Notes: generated by a model not told the origin, from the sequence alone. A stretch of 64,000 nt of DNA from Acetobacteraceae bacterium ESL0709 (GCA_029433415.1 JAQTIA010000003.1:620001-684000); one strand, 5' to 3'; positions 29,167-38,646 are shown, numbered from the stretch's first letter. Numbers and translations are program-made.

Positions 29167-30489
29167 TTATTTCGGGAACGCCCCTCCAGAATGCCTGCAA
29201 AGAAGCGCCTTTGGCGTCATGATCTTCTGTGCCGTGTAAATGCCTTTATGACCGGAACAGAGATAGGCGAGCCAGCAGCCCAGAGCGTAATAAATCAGCC
29301 CAGCACTGCCGAAAAGTTCCACCCCCATAAAAGTACAGGCCAGCGGGGTATTGGCCGCTGCGGCGAAGACGGAAATGAAACCGACAGCGGCCAGAAGCTC
29401 TGGCGGCACGCCAAGAAGGGGAGCCAGCGCATTCCCCAAGGCTGCCCCTATGAAAAAGAGCGGCGTAACCTCTCCTCCTTTAAAGCCGCTGGCCAGAGCC
29501 AGAACTGTAAAAAGCATTTTGAGCGCCCAGGCCCAGTCATAATGATGTGTCGAAAAAAACGTCACCAGTGACGCCCCGGCTGGCTCCGGCGGAATAATCC
29601 CCAATCCCAGATAATCACGCGTTCCCAGAAGCCAGACGAGCAGGATAGTTGCCACACCGCCCATGAAAGGGCGCAGCCAGAAAGAAGGGAAGAGACGCTT
29701 TAAAACAGGCGTCAGGCGATGCACGCTTTCAGCAAAAAAACGACTTATAAGGCCAAAGACAATAGACGCCAGACAAATCTTGACCATAAGCGCGGCATTG
29801 ACTGCGTAATAGCCCCCTGTATGCAGCCCCATATCATCAAACATGACATGATAGACTGTATGGTGAATACCCCATTTCTGGCACACCCAGTCCGCCATGA
29901 TGGAAGCCAGAAGGCTGGGGAAAAGGGCGCTATAATCCAGCCGACCAATGGCCAGAACTTCCAGCGCAAAAACAGCTCCTGCTATTGGCGTGCCGAAAAC
30001 CGCGCCAAACCCTGCGGCCAGACCGGCAATAAGGTAAAGACGTTGCAGCTCGGGCGTCAGTCTGAAAAGGCGCGCCAGCGAACTGGCAATGGCGCCGCCA
30101 ATCTGAAGGGCTGTACCCTCCCTCCCGACAGAAGCACCGCAGAGATGGCTGCTGACTGTGCCAATAAAAACAAGCGGTGCCATACGCAGGGGCACGCCTT
30201 TGTCAGGCTTGTGAATCTCCTCAAGCAGAAGATTATTTCCACGCTCTGACGCACCACCCCATTTAGCATAAAGCAGACCAATGACGGCCCCTGTAGCGGG
30301 AAGACAATAAAGAAGGAAAGGATAGACAAGACGCAGATGTGTCACCTCCTCCAGACACCAGAGGAAAAGAGCGCAAAAACTGCCCACCAAAGCCGAAAGA
30401 CAGATAAGAGCACAAACCCACAGAGCCAGATTTTTAAACCCGATATCCCGCAGATGCAGCACTGAAAACCTGAATTTTAATGAAGACAT
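29167..30489 (-). CDS. CLC-F type fluoride/proton antiporter
   Basis: CLC-family membrane transporter of 440 residues. Several features point to the fluoride-exporting CLC-F branch rather than a chloride channel. These are GNNLLLEEIH (from residue 84), where Asn replaces the anion-coordinating Ser of chloride CLCs, GREGTALQIGG (122-132) with the gating Glu, and GFKGGEVTPLFFIG in place of GIFAP. The fluoride riboswitch directly upstream supports this. The start is the ATG after GGGAGGG; an ATG 12 codons earlier falls inside the riboswitch and is rejected. The protein would protect the cell from fluoride. Confidence 0.92.
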   Translation of the reverse strand: MSSLKFRFSVLHLRDIGFKNLALWVCALICLSALVGSFCALFLWCLEEVTHLRLVYPFLLYCLPATGAVIGLLYAKWGGASERGNNLLLEEIHKPDKGVPLRMAPLVFIGTVSSHLCGASVGREGTALQIGGAIASSLARLFRLTPELQRLYLIAGLAAGFGAVFGTPIAGAVFALEVLAIGRLDYSALFPSLLASIMADWVCQKWGIHHTVYHVMFDDMGLHTGGYYAVNAALMVKICLASIVFGLISRFFAESVHRLTPVLKRLFPSFWLRPFMGGVATILLVWLLGTRDYLGLGIIPPEPAGASLVTFFSTHHYDWAWALKMLFTVLALASGFKGGEVTPLFFIGAALGNALAPLLGVPPELLAAVGFISVFAAAANTPLACTFMGVELFGSAGLIYYALGCWLAYLCSGHKGIYTAQKIMTPKALLCRHSGGAFPK

Positions 30490-30522
30490 GATCCCTCCCG
30501 CTCGGCATTGACGCGTAACGTT

Positions 30523-30600
30523 CATCAGGAATCATCAGCCCTTCTCGCTAAAAACAGAAAAGGCGGTTCGGCATAAAGCCCGGCGGAAATCCATCACCGT
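30523..30600 (-). promoter_or_regulatory. Fluoride riboswitch (crcB motif)
   Basis: On the minus strand the conserved blocks of the fluoride aptamer occur in order: GGTGATGG, TTCCGCC, AACCGCC, then GGCTGATGATTCCTG. These are the pseudoknotted elements that cage the fluoride ion. The aptamer ends 34 bases before the start codon of the CLC-F gene, so control of translation or of transcription elongation is possible. Assignment is by recall of the consensus, not by a covariance search. Confidence 0.92.
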
Positions 30601-30648
30601 AGAGATAATAGAGCCGATTCCCTTTCTGGAATCAAGCCCCTGTCACAA

Positions 30649-31031
30649 AGACGCCATCCAGACCATGAGAGCAGGCACACCTGCCTTCATGGCCGATCAT
30701 TCTCATGGCATCTTTTTAAAGGAGAGCGCCTGCCTTGTCTCTCGTGCCGCCTCTGTCCGGTTTAAGGTGGTAACCGGCCAACTCACCCACACACGGCACC
30801 ACACTTATATGACCAACTACAGGGTCAACCAGACTGACGCAAAACCTGCGAAAGACTCTCATGGGATAAAATACAAATAGGAAAAAAATTGCAAAAAGTG
30901 GAAGCAGAATGTCATGAAAATGATCTACTGCTTCTTCCAGCCCCTCGCGGCTGGATTTGGCGCACGCAAACGTGCTAACAGCATGGATAGCCATTGCCGA
31001 ACTTCCTTTCGGTTAGTGGTTAGGGTCATGG
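30649..31031 (-). repeat. 383-bp inverted repeat, copy 2
   Basis: Reverse complement of the copy near 16.6 kb, with three mismatches. It starts about 50 bases upstream of the fluoride riboswitch. The two copies bracket 13.7 kb containing suf, ppc, azlCD and the CLC-F gene. Beyond the upstream end the match weakens but persists to a TTGACTT box. Confidence 0.95.
30716..30994 (-). CDS. Possible 92-residue membrane peptide, second copy
   Basis: Same frame as in copy 1, with the same AGGAAG ribosome site held in a hairpin loop and one hydrophobic segment. It differs from copy 1 by three amino acids near the C-terminus (Ser to Gly, Asp to Ala, Pro to Leu). The same doubts about coding apply. Confidence 0.25.
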   Translation of the reverse strand: MAIHAVSTFACAKSSREGLEEAVDHFHDILLPLFAIFFLFVFYPMRVFRRFCVSLVDPVVGHISVVPCVGELAGYHLKPDRGGTRDKAGALL

Positions 31032-31055
31032 GGATGCGCTAACATCTCTATGACC
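30881..31055 (-). ncRNA. Candidate structured small RNA, copy 2
   Basis: Hairpins 2-5 and the terminator are identical to copy 1. The first hairpin keeps the outer GGTCA/TGACC stem, but the inner stem is now GATG/CATC with loop TTAGCG instead of GAGG/CCTC: both strands changed together. The TTGACTT box is kept upstream (31,085-31,091 region), while the spacer between it and the RNA has diverged, as expected for a promoter. Confidence 0.5.
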
Positions 31056-31091
31056 TGCCCTATTGATCGCGCTTCAATAGGGATAAGTCAA

Positions 31092-31350
31092 GCGGCTTTT
31101 CAGTCCATCCCGCCCGACAGCGTGCTTTCTTTGCCAAAAGCCCCGAATTTTGCCCGCATGGCACCATCTTTATCGAATTTTGAATATAATATCAGGCGAT
31201 AAAAGCACCTCACTCTTTAGGCCCAGGCCTTATTAATTTTGAGTCTTTTAAAGATGTGATTACAGCCGCCAGTGATTTTAGGAAAGCTGAAGTTCGGTTG
31301 TTTCTGAATTTTACAGCTACAGATGACAGGCAATCACATTTTTAGAATAA
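31092..31350 (+). pseudogene. Degraded coding fragments, unrecognised
   Basis: Two open stretches in different frames and without start codons succeed each other. The first reads SIPPDSVLSLPKAPNFARMA and ends near 31,202. The second runs from about 31,190 through GLINFESFKDVITAASDF and LNFTATDDRQ to a TAG near 31,347. Their amino acid composition looks protein-like, so a gene broken by a frameshift is plausible. No family is recognised. The rest of the interval up to 31,390 is AT-rich with nothing I can name. Confidence 0.25.
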
Positions 31351-31394
31351 ATTATCAAAATAATGTAAAAGACCCTTGAAATATATGTTTTGAT

Positions 31395-31448
31395 ATGACA
31401 CATTTTTCATGTCATTTAGTCACTTTGTGACTCATTATAGTAATGACA
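31395..31448. promoter_or_regulatory. Nested palindromes, possible operator
   Basis: AGTCAC-TTT-GTGACT is a perfect inverted repeat. It is flanked by ATGACA and TGTCAT on the left and ATGACA on the right, which can pair with each other. The cluster lies just before a short frame in an AT-rich intergenic stretch. It could be a repressor operator left by a phage. Confidence 0.3.
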
Positions 31449-31637
31449 CTCTATCTGAAACAGTTACAGGATATCCATAAAATGGAAACTGTGTCTATTC
31501 TTGATAAAATTAACCAGACAATAAAATCCCTGATTTCTCCTTGTTCCGAGAAATTCTATAAAAATCTCGTGACAGGTAAAATAAAGCTCTCTTTCCCGTA
31601 TCCGATTATAGAGGCGGTTAGGACACATAAGACGTAA
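31443..31637 (+). CDS. Hypothetical small protein, doubtful
   Basis: A 64-codon frame starting inside the palindrome cluster, with no clear ribosome site. The product is Lys/Ile-rich with no membrane segment or recognisable motif. An 87-codon frame covers the same bases on the other strand, so coding direction is undecided. An internal ATG at codon 14 is an alternative start. Confidence 0.2.
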   Translation: MTLYLKQLQDIHKMETVSILDKINQTIKSLISPCSEKFYKNLVTGKIKLSFPYPIIEAVRTHKT

Positions 31638-31721
31638 AACTTTCAGGTACATTATAATAAAACTCCTGAAGATTATATCCTTATTCACGTTATGTTCTAA
31701 CAGAAACATAAAGAGAGTATC

Positions 31722-32336
31722 ATGCATTGTTATTTTCTTAGAATACTTCCCAAAGCCCGTAATATGGTGGGTTATGTATCAAAGGCCATGGAGAAGGAAC
31801 TGGCCGAGCAGGATGAAGCTGAAACACTGATTTACACCAGCTATTACGATATTGACCCTGACAATTTTGATTTTCTGCCCACGGGTAATCCTTATGGCCG
31901 TTATGATTCCGGGGCGCTGGATATTGAATTCAAGGTTGATCAAGTCTCGCTGGATAATTACACGCTGGCTTCCATTACAATTTATGGCGTCGAGAGTTAC
32001 GTACTGAATATGGCTGACAGCATGGAAGGTCGCGTCGTGGAACTGCGTGCAGGATTGGGGAAAGGTTATTCTATCTGTAATCCGGCCCTCTATGGCCAAA
32101 TTCTTTATGGAACGGTGGTGACAGGTGCGGCGAGCTGGACAGGACCGGACCGGATACGTCTCTGACGCTCTACGTAAAACCGCACGTAGCTGAAAGTGAC
32201 AAGGAAGATGTTGATCTTAATAAAAAAGAGTCACGATAGCGAATGACCAGAAGAAAAAGACTGGGACGTCACCTATTCGGTTCAGCCTTTTATTCCTCCC
32301 GATCTCAGCAAGAATACCGATCAAAAAAGCGCCTGA
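31722..32336 (+). pseudogene. Phage baseplate-like gene, truncated and frameshifted
   Basis: The first 147 codons form an open frame with a good AAGAGAG ribosome site. The segment TLASITIYGVESYV followed by VELRAGLGKG and ILYGTVVTG has the pattern of phage baseplate-hub proteins (strand-loop, then AGY-like, then a GxV strand). After the stop, reading continues in other frames as TLYVKPHVAESDKED and then as KDWDVTYSVQPFIPPDLSKN, ending at a TGA. This looks like one gene broken by two frameshifts. No other phage gene is left nearby. The family call rests on pattern only. Confidence 0.45.
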
Positions 32337-32420
32337 AACTTATAGATCTCCGGCCCCTCAAGGACTAGAACGGCCGGAAATAACACAAGTCATAGATAAT
32401 TCTCTTGGACGAGGAACATT

Positions 32421-32966
32421 ATGAAACATAAATTTTTGCTTCTGGGAACGATGTTAGTAGCGTCTGGTGTTTTCGTTCAGCCTTCATGTGCACAATTGAT
32501 TAGTTATCCAGGTTCGTCTGGATTCGTTAATACAGCTACCGGTAAGCCCTCACCGGACCAAGACAAAGACTACGACGAAAGGATAACGAGGAGTCTAAAT
32601 GAGAGTTCTTCCCCTTGGGAACCGATCTTTGCCAATGGCCGTCAGGTGGGGCGTATTGACCAGCATGGCGAGGTTTATAATGAATCGGGTGATTCCGTAG
32701 GTCTTATTGACCCCAAGGATGGCACCATCATCTATAATGGCCGCCGCGCAGGACATGTTGATGCCAATGGTGACATCCATGGTGAACATGGCGATATCGT
32801 CGCCAGCAGCGGCTCCAACGGCAATATCATCATTAATGGCCGTCAGGCTGGCCGCGTGGACAGTCAAGGCAGCGTCTATGACAGCTCCGGCAACAACATA
32901 GGCCAAGTCCCCGCCGGCAGCAACGCCGTAGGCGCCCTCATGCTCCTCCAGAACCAGAATAAATAA
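32421..32966 (+). CDS. Secreted repeat protein A1 (first gene of the array)
   Basis: A 181-residue protein of unknown role. Residues 1-24 are a Sec signal peptide (MKHKFLLLGT start, probable cleavage before Gln 25). A variable A-type module follows (about 25-67), containing DKDYDERITRSLNESSS. Three tandem repeats of 33-34 residues come next, centred on NGRQVGRID (72), NGRRAGHVD (106) and NGRQAGRVD (139), each followed by GxVYxxSG or similar. The tail is PAGSNAVGALMLLQNQNK. The repeats recall 4-fold beta-flower domains, an inference. No Cys after the signal, so no lipid anchor. A long leader precedes it, homologous to those of B1 and B2. Confidence 0.85.
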   Translation: MKHKFLLLGTMLVASGVFVQPSCAQLISYPGSSGFVNTATGKPSPDQDKDYDERITRSLNESSSPWEPIFANGRQVGRIDQHGEVYNESGDSVGLIDPKDGTIIYNGRRAGHVDANGDIHGEHGDIVASSGSNGNIIINGRQAGRVDSQGSVYDSSGNNIGQVPAGSNAVGALMLLQNQNK

Positions 32967-33000
32967 TAATCCTCCCTTTCCTATAATATAACACGACTAA

Positions 33001-33034
33001 AACAACCCCGGACAACACACTCCGGGGTTGTTCT
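33001..33034 (+). terminator. Terminator after A1
   Basis: AACAACCCCGGA and TCCGGGGTTGTT form a perfect 12-bp stem around CAACACAC. The same hairpin recurs after each of the other three array genes, so each appears to be its own transcription unit. Confidence 0.85.
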
Positions 33035-33219
33035 TATAGGCAGCAGAGAGTGGCAAGCTTATTTCTTTATCATAATAATTCACGATATCTTTTATTCTTC
33101 CTGATCTCAGCAAAGGTAGAAATAAACGAGCCGTTAACATTATAGATCACCGGATATTCAAGGATTAAAATGGCCGGAGATAATGCAAGTCATAGATAAT
33201 TCTCTTTGAGGAAAAAATT

Positions 33220-33768
33220 ATGAAACGTAAATTTTTGCTGCTGGGCACAATGCTTCTAACATCAGCAAGCTCCGTGCAGTCTTCTTATGCACAATGGGTT
33301 ATGTATCCGGGTTCTTCAGAGGCCGTCAGTACAGCTACTGGAAAGCCGGATATGGGGATAGGTACGAAATATTATCATCCCGAGGACCACCCACAACAAG
33401 CCGACACCTACCCCCATTGGGAACCGATCTTTGCCAATGGTCGTCAGGTGGGACGAATTGACCAGCATGGCGAGGTTTATAATGAATCGGGTGATTCCGT
33501 AGGTCTTATTGACCCCAAGGACGGCACCATCATCTATAATGGCCGCCGCGCAGGACATGTTGATGCTAATGGCGACATTCATGGTGAACATGGCGATATC
33601 GTCGCCAGCAGCGGCTCCAACGGCAATGTCATCATTAATGGTCGTCAGGCCGGTCGCGTGGACAGTCAAGGCAGCGTCTATGATAGCTCCGGCAGCGCCA
33701 TAGGACAGGTCCCCGCCGGCAACAACGCCGCCGGTGCCCTCATGCTCCTTCAGAACCAGAATAAATAA
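33220..33768 (+). CDS. Secreted repeat protein B1
   Basis: A 182-residue paralogue with a signal peptide (cleavage probably at SYA-Q). The post-signal region is B-type: it has MGIGTKYYHPEDHPQQADTY in place of the A-type DERITRSLNE. The three repeats are nearly identical to those of A1, including HGEHGDIVASSGSNGN, while the N-terminal module matches B2. The gene thus joins a B head to an A1-like body. A leader of about 190 bases ends with GAGGAAAAAATT before the ATG and includes a stretch resembling the 3' end of the phage pseudogene. Confidence 0.85.
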   Translation: MKRKFLLLGTMLLTSASSVQSSYAQWVMYPGSSEAVSTATGKPDMGIGTKYYHPEDHPQQADTYPHWEPIFANGRQVGRIDQHGEVYNESGDSVGLIDPKDGTIIYNGRRAGHVDANGDIHGEHGDIVASSGSNGNVIINGRQAGRVDSQGSVYDSSGSAIGQVPAGNNAAGALMLLQNQNK

Positions 33769-33806
33769 TAATCCTCTCTTTCCTATAATATAACACGATC
33801 AAACTG

Positions 33807-33835
33807 ACCCCGGACAACACACTCCGGGGTTGTTT
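33807..33835 (+). terminator. Terminator after B1
   Basis: ACCCCGGA and TCCGGGGT pair around CAACACAC, followed by TGTTT. The stem is shorter than after A1 because of changes in the outer pairs. Confidence 0.8.
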
Positions 33836-33887
33836 CATAGGTGCCCCATACCTTCCTAATAATTTTCATACGGAGACGTAGAACATC

Positions 33888-34433
33888 ATGAAACATAAAT
33901 TTTTTCTTTTGGGAGCTGCAATCCTAGTCTCTGGTAGCTTTATACAGACGTCTTATGCTCAATTCATTAGATATCCCGGTTCCTCGCAAACGATAGACTT
34001 GTCGACTGGGAAACCTAGAACGGATCTAGACAAGGACTACGACGAAAGGATGACGAGGAGTCTAAATGAGAGTTCTTCCCCTTGGGAACCGATCTTTGTC
34101 AATGGTGATCAGGCGGGCCGAATTGACCAGCATGGTGAGGTTTTTGACAATGGTGGCCGCTCACTGGGGATTGTCGATCCGAAGAATGGCACGTTCATCT
34201 ATAATAACGGACAGGTTGGCCGTATTGATTCCGGCGGGGACGTCCATGATAACAGTGGCAAGATAATCGCCAGTACTGGCTCCGGCGGTAATGTCATTAT
34301 TAATGGCGATCAGGCTGGCAGTGTGGACAGCCAAGGCACCGTACACGACAATTCCGGCCGCGTCATAGGCCAGGTCCCCGCCGGTAGCAACGCCGTAGGC
34401 GCCCTTATGATCCTCCAGAACCAGAATAAATAA
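33888..34433 (+). CDS. Secreted repeat protein A2
   Basis: A 181-residue paralogue with signal peptide (cleavage near SYA-Q) and the A-type module DKDYDERMTRSLNESSS, like A1. Its repeats instead match B2: NGDQAGRID, NNGQVGRIDSGGD and NGDQAGSVDSQG. The leader is short (about 50 bases) with GGAGACGTAG ahead of the ATG, unlike the long leaders of A1, B1 and B2. The A head with a B2-like body makes it one of the informative mosaics. Confidence 0.85.
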   Translation: MKHKFFLLGAAILVSGSFIQTSYAQFIRYPGSSQTIDLSTGKPRTDLDKDYDERMTRSLNESSSPWEPIFVNGDQAGRIDQHGEVFDNGGRSLGIVDPKNGTFIYNNGQVGRIDSGGDVHDNSGKIIASTGSGGNVIINGDQAGSVDSQGTVHDNSGRVIGQVPAGSNAVGALMILQNQNK

Positions 34434-34469
34434 TAATTCTCCCTTTCCTATAATATAACACGACCAAAC

Positions 34470-34498
34470 CAACCCCGGACACGCATCCCGGGGTTGTT
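34470..34498 (+). terminator. Terminator after A2
   Basis: AACCCCGG and CCGGGGTT pair across a short loop (ACACGCATC), followed by GTTCTT. Same family of hairpin as after A1. Confidence 0.8.
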
Positions 34499-34685
34499 CT
34501 TATAGGCAGCAGAGAGTGGCAAGCTTATTTCTTTATCATAAGAGTTCACGATATCTTTTATTCTTCCTGATCTCAGCAAAGACAGCAATAAACGAGCCGT
34601 TAACATTATAGATCTCTGGCTATTCAAGGATTAAAATGGCCGGAGATAATGCAAGTCATAGATAATTCTCTTTGAGGAGAAAATT

Positions 34686-35234
34686 ATGAAACACAGATTT
34701 TTACTCTTGGGAGCTGTAATCCTGGTCTCTGGTAGCCCTGTATCGCCTTCTTATGCACAATGGGTTAGTTACCCAGGCTCTTCAGAAGTAGTGAGGGAAG
34801 CAACCGGCAAACCAGCAGATGATATGGGGACGAAAAATTATCGTCCCGAGAGCCATCCCCCTGAAGCCAGCACCTACCCCCATTGGGATCCGATCATTAT
34901 CAATGGGGATCAGGCGGGACGGATTGACCAGAATGGTGAGGTTTATAACCGTTCGGGTGATTCCGTTGGGATTGTTGACCCGAAGAATGGCACGTTCATC
35001 TATAATAACGGGATGGTTGGCCGTATTGATTCTGGTGGGGATATCCATGATAGCAGCGGCCGTATCATCGCCAGCACTGGCTCCAGTGGCAATGTCATTA
35101 TTAATGGCGATCAAGCTGGCCGCGTGGACAGTCAAGGCACTGTATATGACAGCTCCGGCAGCGCCATAGGCCAGGTCCCCGCCGGTAGCAACGCCGTAGG
35201 CGCCCTCATGCTCCTTCAGAACCAGAATAAATAA
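34686..35234 (+). CDS. Secreted repeat protein B2
   Basis: A 182-residue paralogue with signal peptide MKHRFLLLGAVILVSG and cleavage near SYA-Q. The head is B-type (MGTKNYRPESHPPEASTY) and the repeats match A2 (NGDQAGRID, NNGMVGRIDSGGD, NGDQAGRVDSQG). The long leader is close to that of B1, including the GATCTCAGCAAAG block. Distance from B1 start to B2 start is 1,466 bases, nearly the same as from A1 to A2 (1,467). Confidence 0.85.
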   Translation: MKHRFLLLGAVILVSGSPVSPSYAQWVSYPGSSEVVREATGKPADDMGTKNYRPESHPPEASTYPHWDPIIINGDQAGRIDQNGEVYNRSGDSVGIVDPKNGTFIYNNGMVGRIDSGGDIHDSSGRIIASTGSSGNVIINGDQAGRVDSQGTVYDSSGSAIGQVPAGSNAVGALMLLQNQNK

Positions 35235-35269
35235 TAATCCTCTCTCCCCTATAATATAACACGACCAAA

Positions 35270-35300
35270 CCAACCCCGGACAACACATCCCGGGGTTGTC
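35270..35300 (+). terminator. Terminator after B2
   Basis: CAACCCCGG and CCGGGGTTG pair across ACAACACATC. Same hairpin family as after the other array genes. Confidence 0.8.
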
Positions 35301-35348
35301 CTATAATAGATCAATTTCCACTTAAATAATTTTCATAGGGAGAACATT

Positions 35349-35440
35349 ATGAAACACAGATTTATTATTCTTGTAACGATGTCTGTATCATCTTTTACTT
35401 TCATATGACCCTCTTATAAAAAATTAATTAGTTACATTCC
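35349..35440 (+). pseudogene. Broken fifth array gene (A3)
   Basis: ATGAAACACAGATTTAT begins exactly as in the paralogues and encodes 19 residues of signal peptide before a TGA. Beyond the stop the same frame reads PSYKKLISYIP, aligning with PSCAQLISYPG of A1, then similarity ends. It follows an A2-type short leader (AATAATTTTCATAGGGAGA) and lies 1,461 bases after the A2 start, so it is the remains of a third A gene. The array is cut off here, shortly before the transposase remnant. Confidence 0.75.
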
Positions 35441-35499
35441 CTATTACTTATTTAAGATGAAAGAGGCAGCGATGTGAATTGCAGCCATAAAGATAGGGG

Positions 35500-35860
35500 C
35501 TATCTGGTTACAATGCGTCGCCAGTCCTTAAAGTTTGCCAAACATGTTTTCAACATGATGGCGTGCCTTAAAATGCGCTGCGTCAATCATAAGTCGTCCA
35601 GAAGATCCTGCCTGTTCCACCAAAGCCGTAAATATCCTGTCAAAACGCCGCGTAGGTTCCAGCGAAAAAAGCAATTATACAGCGTCTTGTGGGGACCATA
35701 CTCTTTAGGCGCATCCTTCCACTGAAGGTCATTGCGGATCCCATAAATAATCCCACTCAGAACATGACGGTCATCTACGCGCGGAACGCCATGAGCTAAT
35801 GGGAAATAAAGGAGTATCCGCTCATCTGGCTTTCCATCCTCAAACTGTAGAATCGGCCTT
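35500..35860 (-). pseudogene. IS5-family transposase remnant
   Basis: The N-terminal part encodes HGVPRVDDRHVLSGIIYGI and WKDAPKEYGPHKTLYNCFFRW, the classic IS5/IS1031 transposase start. The sequence then jumps to the C-terminal HFKARHHVENMFGKL, and after a one-base frameshift to KDWRRIVTR and a stop. The middle, which would contain most of the DDE catalytic region, is deleted. It is not functional. The apparent first residues of the long frame (MDPLPVMAGG) come from the fusA terminator and are not transposase. Confidence 0.8.
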
Positions 35861-35895
35861 AAAAAAAGACCCCCTGCCATTACTGGCAGGGGGTC
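35861..35895 (-). terminator. Rho-independent terminator of fusA
   Basis: On the minus strand GACCCCCTGCCA and TGGCAGGGGGTC form a perfect 12-bp stem with a 4-nt loop, followed by seven T residues. It lies 27 bases after the fusA stop. Confidence 0.95.
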
Positions 35896-35921
35896 CATAA
35901 GAGCGCTCTTTTGTAAAAGAG

Positions 35922-38039
<2,118 letters not shown>

Positions 38040-38184
38040 AATGCAAGGAAAGGCGTCCCAGCCTTAACTGAAACACCCTTGTAAACCCTGTTATTAAATC
38101 ACTTGAAACTCAATTCCCCCGGCAGGGATTGTCCGGGAGACCAGCCTGCCATGACAGGAAACTGAAGAGTTTTTCTCAGAGAGT

Positions 38185-38481
38185 TCAGGAAGCAGCCTTG
38201 CGTTCCTGAGCTTTCAGAATACGGCGCTTGACCACCAGCGCTTCGGGAGGAAGCTTGCGGTCAGACGTGCCGAGAAGGAAAGAATCCAGCCCGCCATTAT
38301 GCTCAATCGTGCGCAGACCATTCGTGGTGACGCGCATACGCACTGGCTCCCCGAGAATATCGGAAAGAAGTGTCGTCTCCTGAAGGTTAGGAAGAAAACG
38401 ACGACGGGTTTTGTTATTGGCATGGCTGACGTTGTTGCCCGTCAGCACTCCTTTGCCCGTGACATGGCAACGGCGAGACAT
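38185..38481 (-). CDS. rpmB: 50S ribosomal protein L28
   Basis: A 98-residue L28. The start [24 protein letters not shown] is standard for the family (shown by CHVTGKG and [10 protein letters not shown]), followed by RRFLPNLQ. The C-terminus is longer than in E. coli (78 residues), as usual in alphaproteobacteria. A frame extending 44 codons further upstream is rejected since it lacks L28 similarity. It is separated from fusA by about 145 bases and runs the same way. Confidence 0.95.
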   Translation of the reverse strand: MSRRCHVTGKGVLTGNNVSHANNKTRRRFLPNLQETTLLSDILGEPVRMRVTTNGLRTIEHNGGLDSFLLGTSDRKLPPEALVVKRRILKAQERKAAS

Positions 38482-38646
38482 AGAATTTCCTCGGTGCTGT
38501 GAAACGCAGGGCCAGAAACCCGACGTATTCCTAAAATCAATATCTGGCGGCTTATGGCTCAGATCAGCCCGAAGGTCAAGCCCTTTCATGGCCTTGAGGA
38601 AGCAAAACCGCATCCTGTCCGTGCGAAAAGCCCCTCAAAAGGCTCC

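Noticed and set aside
30490-30525. Upstream start codon for the CLC-F gene
   Set aside because: It falls at the end of the fluoride riboswitch core, and the extra 12 residues do not match the family.
32421-35440. CRISPR array
   Set aside because: The repeats are gene-length units with coding content, not short direct repeats with unique spacers; no cas genes are present.
35863-35898. Transposase start at MDPLPVMAGG
   Set aside because: These codons are the fusA terminator hairpin; the transposase similarity begins only after it.
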